From assembly GCA_002067855.1 (NCBI GenBank), contig MVQS01000243.1, forward strand, positions 1 through 10,507: DNA of 10,507 bases, given 5' to 3'. Shown here in pieces: positions 6,620 to 10,507 of the stretch. A program made the translations under genes and the position numbers. The notes beneath the pieces were generated by a model. It was given only the letters and a program-made list of their open reading frames with translations, was not told where the DNA came from and did not search any database. Positions within the stretch are counted from its first letter, which is position 1; the number at the start of each line of letters is the position of its first letter. The DNA comes from Syntrophaceae bacterium PtaB.Bin038. Its GTDB lineage: Bacteria > Desulfobacterota > Syntrophia > Syntrophales > UBA2192.

Positions 6620-7574
6620 CTCCTTGTGAACCCAGTCTCTTCCCCGGGACGAACCGGAAGCCCCGGAGGAACTCGGCGATGGGCATCCGCTTCCTGCTCT
6701 CGAGCTGGACGTCCTTGAGGTACACGGTGCCGCCGCCCGCGGCGACCTGCAGCCCCTTCGGCCCCGTGCCGACGATCGTCCCGGGCGCTTCGCAAACCGG
6801 ACCGGCGTCCTCGGCCTCGGCGGCGAATACCTTGAGCACCTTGCCGTCCAGGTACGTGAACGCGCCCGGCACGGAAGAGAGCCCGGCCACGAAATGGGCG
6901 ATGTCTCGTGCGGGGGCCTCCCAGCGGATCAGCCCGTCATCCTTTTTCAGGCGCGGCGCGAGGGTGGCCTGCAAGGGATCCTGGGGTACCGGGCGGAGGG
7001 TTCCCGCCGCCAGCGCCTCGATCGCGCGCACCAGGCACTGCGCGCCGAGGACGGCGAGGCGGTCGTGGAGACGGTCGTAGGTCTCTCCCGGCGCGATGGG
7101 CGTTTCCTCCTGGAACAGGATGTCGCCCGTGTCGACCCCTTCGTCCATCCGCATGATCGTGACGCCCGTCTTCGTCTCGCCCCGGATGAGGGCCCAGTTC
7201 ATGGGGGCCGCGCCCCGGTACTTGGGCAGCAGCGAGGGATGGACGTTGATGCAGCCGAGGGGAGGCCCGTCGATGATGTCCTTCGGCAAGATCTGACCGA
7301 AGGCGACGAGGACCACCATGTCGGGGGCGAGCCCGCGGAAGACCTCCAGGAACTCCGGCGCCCGGACCTTTTCGGGCTGGTAAACGGCAAGACCGAGCCG
7401 CTCGGCCGCTTCCTTCACCGGCGAGGCGACGAGTCGCTGCCCCCGCCCCCTGGGCCGGTCGGGCTGGGTGACGACGCCGATGACGGGCCAGGCCTTCTCG
7501 ATCAGGAGCTCCAGCGACGGAACCGCGAACTCCGGCGTTCCCATGAACAGAATGCGGGGCTTTTGGGAGGTCAT
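6612..7574 (-). CDS. fmt: Methionyl-tRNA formyltransferase
   Basis: A 320-residue cytosolic enzyme that transfers the formyl group of 10-formyl-THF to Met-tRNA(fMet) for translation initiation. The N-terminal formyltransferase domain (about 7-190) holds FMGTPEFAVPSL at 10-21, the catalytic N110 and H112 in INVHPSLLPKYRG, and D148 in MDEGVDTGDIL, each offset by four from E. coli N106, H108 and D144. The C-terminal tRNA-binding domain (about 210-311) ends with the typical GFRFVPGKRL. The ATG at 7574 is preferred because GAAGGG (7581-7586) lies 6 nt upstream. A TTG at 7580 would directly abut that site. The gene is 94 nt downstream of priA. def, often beside fmt, is absent. The last residues and the TAG stop overlap the period-8 inverted repeat, so the non-conserved tail GSQGGS may have been shaped by it. 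Confidence 0.98.
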   Translation of the reverse strand: MTSQKPRILFMGTPEFAVPSLELLIEKAWPVIGVVTQPDRPRGRGQRLVASPVKEAAERLGLAVYQPEKVRAPEFLEVFRGLAPDMVVLVAFGQILPKDIIDGPPLGCINVHPSLLPKYRGAAPMNWALIRGETKTGVTIMRMDEGVDTGDILFQEETPIAPGETYDRLHDRLAVLGAQCLVRAIEALAAGTLRPVPQDPLQATLAPRLKKDDGLIRWEAPARDIAHFVAGLSSVPGAFTYLDGKVLKVFAAEAEDAGPVCEAPGTIVGTGPKGLQVAAGGGTVYLKDVQLESRKRMPIAEFLRGFRFVPGKRLGSQGGS

Positions 7575-7604
7575 GTTCAACCCTTCGATGACTTGGGGCT
7601 AAAG

Positions 7605-7632
7605 GCTTGAGCCAAAGGGCTTCGGGGAAAAT
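7605..7632. repeat. Short imperfect direct repeat in the priA-fmt gap
   Basis: On the minus strand two adjacent 14-base units, AAGCCCTTTGGCTC and AAGCCTTTAGCCCC, match at 10 of 14 positions. The junction also contains GGCT-TG-AGCC, a tiny palindrome. The 94-nt gap otherwise shows only the fmt Shine-Dalgarno. Significance is uncertain. Confidence 0.3.
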
Positions 7633-7668
7633 ACAGATGCTCTTCTCCTCGCCCTGCGCCTGCTGTTA

Positions 7669-10077
7669 TCACATAAAATTCAAGGGGTCCACATCCACGC
7701 GGATCTCACAGCCCGGGATGCCGGTCGCCCCGACGAGTTGCCGGACAAAGGCGTGGAGCGGACGCACCTGCCTGCCCCGCACGAGAAGCTGCCAGCGATA
7801 TCGCCCCCTCACCTTGCCCAGGGGCGCCTCCATGGGCCCGATGACGGTCAGCCGCGCGCCGGCGCCGTCACCCGCCAAGAGCTTTCTCGCCTTCTGCCCG
7901 AGCCGCGCGGCCCCCTTCTGCACACGGTCTTTGTCCGTTCCCGACACGATGAGGTTGATCATGCGGGAGAAGGGCGGGTACCCCAGGTCCCGGCGCAGGG
8001 CGATCTCGTCTTCGTAGAAGGCCGCGAAGTCGTGCTCACGGGTCCGCCGGATGGCGTAGTGGCCGGGATGGAGCGTCTGGATGACGACCGTGCCCGGCTG
8101 CTCGCCGCGCCCGCTTCGGCCTGCGACCTGGGTGAGAATCTGGAAGGTGCGCTCCGCGGCGCGGAAGTCCGGCATGTTGAGCGTCGTGTCGGCGGAGACG
8201 ACGCCGACGAGGGTCACGTCGGGGAAATCGTGCCCCTTGGTGATCATCTGCGTGCCGACGAGGATATCGATCTCGCCCCGGCCCAGGGCCGCGAGGATGA
8301 GGCCATGGCTGCCCCGGGCCGACGTGGTGTCGCTGTCCATCCGGGCGATGCGCGCCTGCGGGAAGAGCCCCTGGACTTCCGCCGCGAGCCTCTCCGTTCC
8401 GAGGCCGAAGCTCAGGATGCGCCCCCCGCCGCACTCGGGGCAGGCCGGGGGGGCCTTGACGGCGAAGTCGCAGTAATGGCAGCGGAGCGCACCCTCGCTC
8501 AGGTGATGGGTGAGCGAGACGGCGCAGTTGAGGCAGCGGAACACGTAGGCGCAGTCGCCGCAGTAGTGGTACGTGTTGAACCCCCGACGGTTGAGAAAGA
8601 GCAGGGACTGCTTCCCGGCTTCCAGCGTCCGGCCGATCCGTTCGACGAGCAGGCGCGAAAGGGGCCTCACCCTCCCGTCCGGGTCCCGCTCTTCCTTCAT
8701 GTCCACGATCTCGACGCGCGGCAGCTCGCGCTCCTCGACGCGCTTCGTGAGCGCAAGGTAGACGAACTCCTTTTCTCGGGTGTTGAAGAAGCTCTGCAGG
8801 CCCGGGGTGGCCGAGCCCAGGACCACGACGGCCCTCTGCTGCTGCGCACGCACGATGGCCAGGTCCCGGGCGTTGTAGGGCATGCGCTCGTCCTGTTTGT
8901 AGGAGGTGTCGTGCTCCTCGTCGACGATGAGAAGCCTCAGGTCGGCGACGGGTGCGAATACGGCCGACCGGGCGCCCACGACGATCCTGGCCTCGCCCCT
9001 CGCGATCCTGCGCCACTGGTCGTAGCGGAGCGCGGGCCCGATCCCGCTGTGCAGGACGGCGATCTGACCCGCCGGGAAGCGGCGTTCCAGCCGGCCCACG
9101 AGCTGGGGCGTCAGGGCGATCTCCGGGACGAGGTAGAGGACCCGGCCCCCCAGGCGGACCGCTTCGGCGATGGCGTGGATGTACACTTCCGTTTTGCCGC
9201 TTCCGGTGACGCCGTGCAGCAGGCAGGGGGTGAAAGCGCCCGAGGAGATCCCCCCTAGGATCGCCTTCAGAGCGGTTTCCTGCTCCGGGGTCAGGGCCGG
9301 GGGGGCGTCGGTCCGACCGATCGCTGCGGCCGGTTCGGGTCTCCGCAAGGTCTCCCGGTCGCGGACGGCGACAAGTCCCTTTCTCTCGAGGGCCCTGAAG
9401 ACGGACAGCGCCCCCTTGATCTCCGTGATGTCGGCAACCGGGGCCGTTCCGCCCCGGGCCTCGAGGGCCTCGAGGGCCATCCTCTGGCGCCCGGAGAGCC
9501 TGTCCTGTCCCGCAGCCTCTGTCCGCACGACGATCTTCTCCGTCTTTCCCTGCACGGCGGGCTTGCGAATCCGCTCCTCGAGCCCGACGAGCCCGCGGTC
9601 CTCCAGTCGCCTGAGCTCCGCCAGCAGGGTTTTCCTCCCGAGCTCTTTTTCGAGGGTACGCAGGGCCATCCCTGCCGGGCGGCGCGCCAGCGTCTCGAGG
9701 ATGTCCCGCTCGAGAGGCTTGAGATCGTCTGAATTCCCTGTCCTTACGGCCCACAGCATGCTCTCGATGTCGATGCCGCCCGGGAGGATCTCGCCGAGCG
9801 CCCTGCCGAGGGACGTGAAGTAGTACTCGGCGGCCCACCGGTAGAACCGCAGGTCCCCCTCGGTGAAAAGGGCTTCCCGGTCGAGGACGCGGACGATCTC
9901 CTTCGTGTCCCGCCGTTCCGTCGAGCGGCGGATGCCGACGATGATGCCTGTGAGCGATCGTCTCCCGAAGGGGACGAGCACCCTCTTGCCCACGGCGATC
10001 CCGCCGCGCGCCTCCGACGGCACGGCGTAGGTGAAGGTGCGGTCGGCAGGGATGTTGATGGCCACTTCGACGTACAT
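7669..10077 (-). CDS. priA: Primosomal protein N' (replication restart helicase PriA)
   Basis: An 802-residue superfamily-2 3'-5' DNA helicase that binds stalled or D-loop forks and loads the replisome. Visible in order: the N-terminal 3'-DNA-binding domain (DRTFTYAVP at 12-20), a winged-helix region rich in charged residues (about 115-245), the helicase core with Walker A GVTGSGKT at 289-296 and DEEH at 386-389, LNRRGF at 495-500, and eight cysteines at 506, 509, 515, 518, 533, 536, 546 and 549 forming the two zinc sites inserted in lobe 2. Then come GTQMITKGHDFP near 608-619, QVAGRSGR at 650-657, and the C-terminal domain ending DVDPLNFM. Everything expected is present. Its length is somewhat greater than E. 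coli PriA (732), mainly through the N-terminal half. The ATG at 10077 matches the family start, although its Shine-Dalgarno (around GAGAT) is weak. It leads the priA-fmt-rsmB run. Confidence 0.98.
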   Translation of the reverse strand: MYVEVAINIPADRTFTYAVPSEARGGIAVGKRVLVPFGRRSLTGIIVGIRRSTERRDTKEIVRVLDREALFTEGDLRFYRWAAEYYFTSLGRALGEILPGGIDIESMLWAVRTGNSDDLKPLERDILETLARRPAGMALRTLEKELGRKTLLAELRRLEDRGLVGLEERIRKPAVQGKTEKIVVRTEAAGQDRLSGRQRMALEALEARGGTAPVADITEIKGALSVFRALERKGLVAVRDRETLRRPEPAAAIGRTDAPPALTPEQETALKAILGGISSGAFTPCLLHGVTGSGKTEVYIHAIAEAVRLGGRVLYLVPEIALTPQLVGRLERRFPAGQIAVLHSGIGPALRYDQWRRIARGEARIVVGARSAVFAPVADLRLLIVDEEHDTSYKQDERMPYNARDLAIVRAQQQRAVVVLGSATPGLQSFFNTREKEFVYLALTKRVEERELPRVEIVDMKEERDPDGRVRPLSRLLVERIGRTLEAGKQSLLFLNRRGFNTYHYCGDCAYVFRCLNCAVSLTHHLSEGALRCHYCDFAVKAPPACPECGGGRILSFGLGTERLAAEVQGLFPQARIARMDSDTTSARGSHGLILAALGRGEIDILVGTQMITKGHDFPDVTLVGVVSADTTLNMPDFRAAERTFQILTQVAGRSGRGEQPGTVVIQTLHPGHYAIRRTREHDFAAFYEDEIALRRDLGYPPFSRMINLIVSGTDKDRVQKGAARLGQKARKLLAGDGAGARLTVIGPMEAPLGKVRGRYRWQLLVRGRQVRPLHAFVRQLVGATGIPGCEIRVDVDPLNFM

Positions 10078-10141
10078 GGCATCTCGTTGAAGCCAGGACT
10101 TTTTCTTTTACCAAGCACTTTGTCCTCGGTGCTTTGACCGC

Positions 10142-10217
10142 GAAGAGCGGAAGAGCAGAAGTTATGAAGAGCGGCGCATAACCGGGGATTTTCCTCTCTT
10201 CTGCTCTTCTTAACTTC
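10142..10217. repeat. Inverted repeat with period-8 arms in the priA leader
   Basis: The left arm (10142-10173) is four 8-base units starting GAAG (for example GAAGAGCG, GAAGAGCA). The right arm (10186-10217) is four units on the opposite strand, in register. The best pairing is a perfect 12-base inverted match, GAAGAGCAGAAG (10150-10161) with its complement at 10198-10209. CCGCGA (10138-10143) and TCGCGG (10224-10229) extend the outer stem. A nested GTTATG/CATAAC pair (10161-10166 and 10177-10182) offers an alternative fold. It lies about 70 nt downstream of the predicted priA transcription start, so it would be in the leader mRNA. It has the same construction as the element between fmt and rsmB. 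Confidence 0.7.
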
Positions 10218-10289
10218 CCACCCTCGCGGCGTCGTCACTGAGGCCGGATTTCGGCTGCATGGATTTGCTCGAGAGCTCTGGAAGGGTCA

Positions 10290-10318
10290 ACTATACAGCG
10301 GCGCCGGTATTTGGGCAA
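10290..10318 (-). promoter_or_regulatory. sigma70-type promoter upstream of priA
   Basis: On the minus strand TTGCCC (10313-10318), a 17-nt spacer and TATAGT (10290-10295) form a good sigma70-like promoter (four and five of six consensus bases). The -10 hexamer is the same as that of the Lon-like gene. The expected start near 10283 would leave an unusually long leader of about 205 nt before priA, containing the period-8 inverted repeat. Confidence 0.55.
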
Positions 10319-10342
10319 ACGAATTCCCGGCGCGGGACATGA

Positions 10343-10375
10343 GGGCGGGGCGTTCGGGAGGGTCGGGACGGCGGG
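10343..10375 (+). other. G-rich tract with G-quadruplex potential
   Basis: Six runs of three or four G (10343-10345, 10347-10350, 10356-10358, 10360-10362, 10365-10367, 10373-10375) are separated by loops of 1 to 10 bases on the plus strand, which is the template strand for the surrounding genes. The last four runs have loops of 1, 2 and 5 bases and meet the usual four-run motif. It sits just after the DksA-like gene and before the priA promoter, in the 315-nt gap that otherwise holds that promoter and the inverted repeat. In a GC-rich genome it may simply reflect base composition. Confidence 0.5.
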
Positions 10376-10392
10376 CCGCACCGGGGAGAGAC

Positions 10393-10507
10393 CTATTCCC
10401 CCCGCTGCTTCTCCATCTTCTCTTCCTTCGTTTTGCAGTCGATGCACTGCGTGGTCACGGGGCGGGCCTGGAGGCGCTTCTCCGAGATCGGCCCCCCGCA
10501 GGAATCG
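10393..10507 (-). CDS. TraR/DksA-family C4 zinc-finger protein, C-terminal end only
   Basis: Only the last 37 codons are inside the window. They read DSCGGPISEKRL..., with one cysteine visible from the first CxxC pair, then exactly 17 residues, then CIDC. This matches the C-x2-C-x17-C-x2-C zinc finger of the DksA/TraR family, whose members bind the RNA polymerase secondary channel and modulate transcription, often with ppGpp. The tail is strongly charged (KTKEEKMEKQRGE), like the terminal helix of that family. Whether this is DksA itself or a shorter paralogue cannot be told without the N-terminal coiled coil and its acidic tip. It ends with TAG about 75 nt before the priA promoter, so it is probably a separate transcription unit. 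Confidence 0.85.
   Translation of the reverse strand, partial: DSCGGPISEKRLQARPVTTQCIDCKTKEEKMEKQRGE

Noticed and set aside
7738..9258. 506-residue plus-strand open frame opposite priA
   Set aside because: Antisense shadow with no recognisable domain.
10113..10134. AAGCAC/GTGCTT hairpin upstream of priA as an intrinsic terminator
   Set aside because: The stem is only 6 bp and on the minus strand it is followed by an A-rich rather than T-rich run, so a terminator is not supported.
10210..10260. 16-codon reading frame in the priA leader
   Set aside because: No Shine-Dalgarno and no recognisable regulatory peptide. It runs into the repeat arm, so it is probably chance.

Overview
This is a GC-rich window (mid-60s % by eye) in which every recognisable gene lies on the minus strand. 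In transcription order from the right edge: the 3' end of a TraR/DksA-type zinc-finger gene, priA, fmt, rsmB, a glyoxalase II-like metallo-beta-lactamase (MBL) fold hydrolase, purC, dnaJ, and a Lon-family ATP-dependent protease cut by the left edge. The long plus-strand reading frames are antisense shadows caused by GC-rich codon bias. Gene content, protein style and composition suggest a delta-proteobacterial lineage (Desulfobacterota, perhaps Syntrophales-like). That placement is an inference from sequence style, not a proven taxonomy.

Layout. Right part (about 10507-5119): DksA-like tail, a 315-nt gap with a G-rich tract, a sigma70-like promoter and an inverted repeat, then priA, fmt and rsmB. 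These three serve replication restart, initiator-tRNA formylation and 16S rRNA methylation, a common bacterial housekeeping neighbourhood, although the def gene often found beside fmt is not here. Middle (4854-3320): the MBL hydrolase and purC form a tight two-gene unit. The purC Shine-Dalgarno lies immediately downstream of the hydrolase stop codon, and a moderate promoter candidate lies upstream of the hydrolase. Left part (3294-1): dnaJ and the Lon-like protease each have a recognisable sigma70-type promoter, and a GC-rich hairpin sits between them. Together they make a protein quality-control pair.

The coding content is ordinary housekeeping. The most unusual signal is non-coding: intergenic inverted repeats whose arms are built from an 8-base unit (GAAG plus four variable bases). 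There are two clear copies, between fmt and rsmB (6519-6619) and upstream of priA (10142-10217), and a possible degenerate third copy upstream of the MBL gene (4911-4978). In the first copy one arm supplies the fmt stop codon. I see no tRNA, rRNA, CRISPR array, insertion sequence or phage gene. I do not see a new multi-gene system here; the repeat family is the best candidate for something undescribed.
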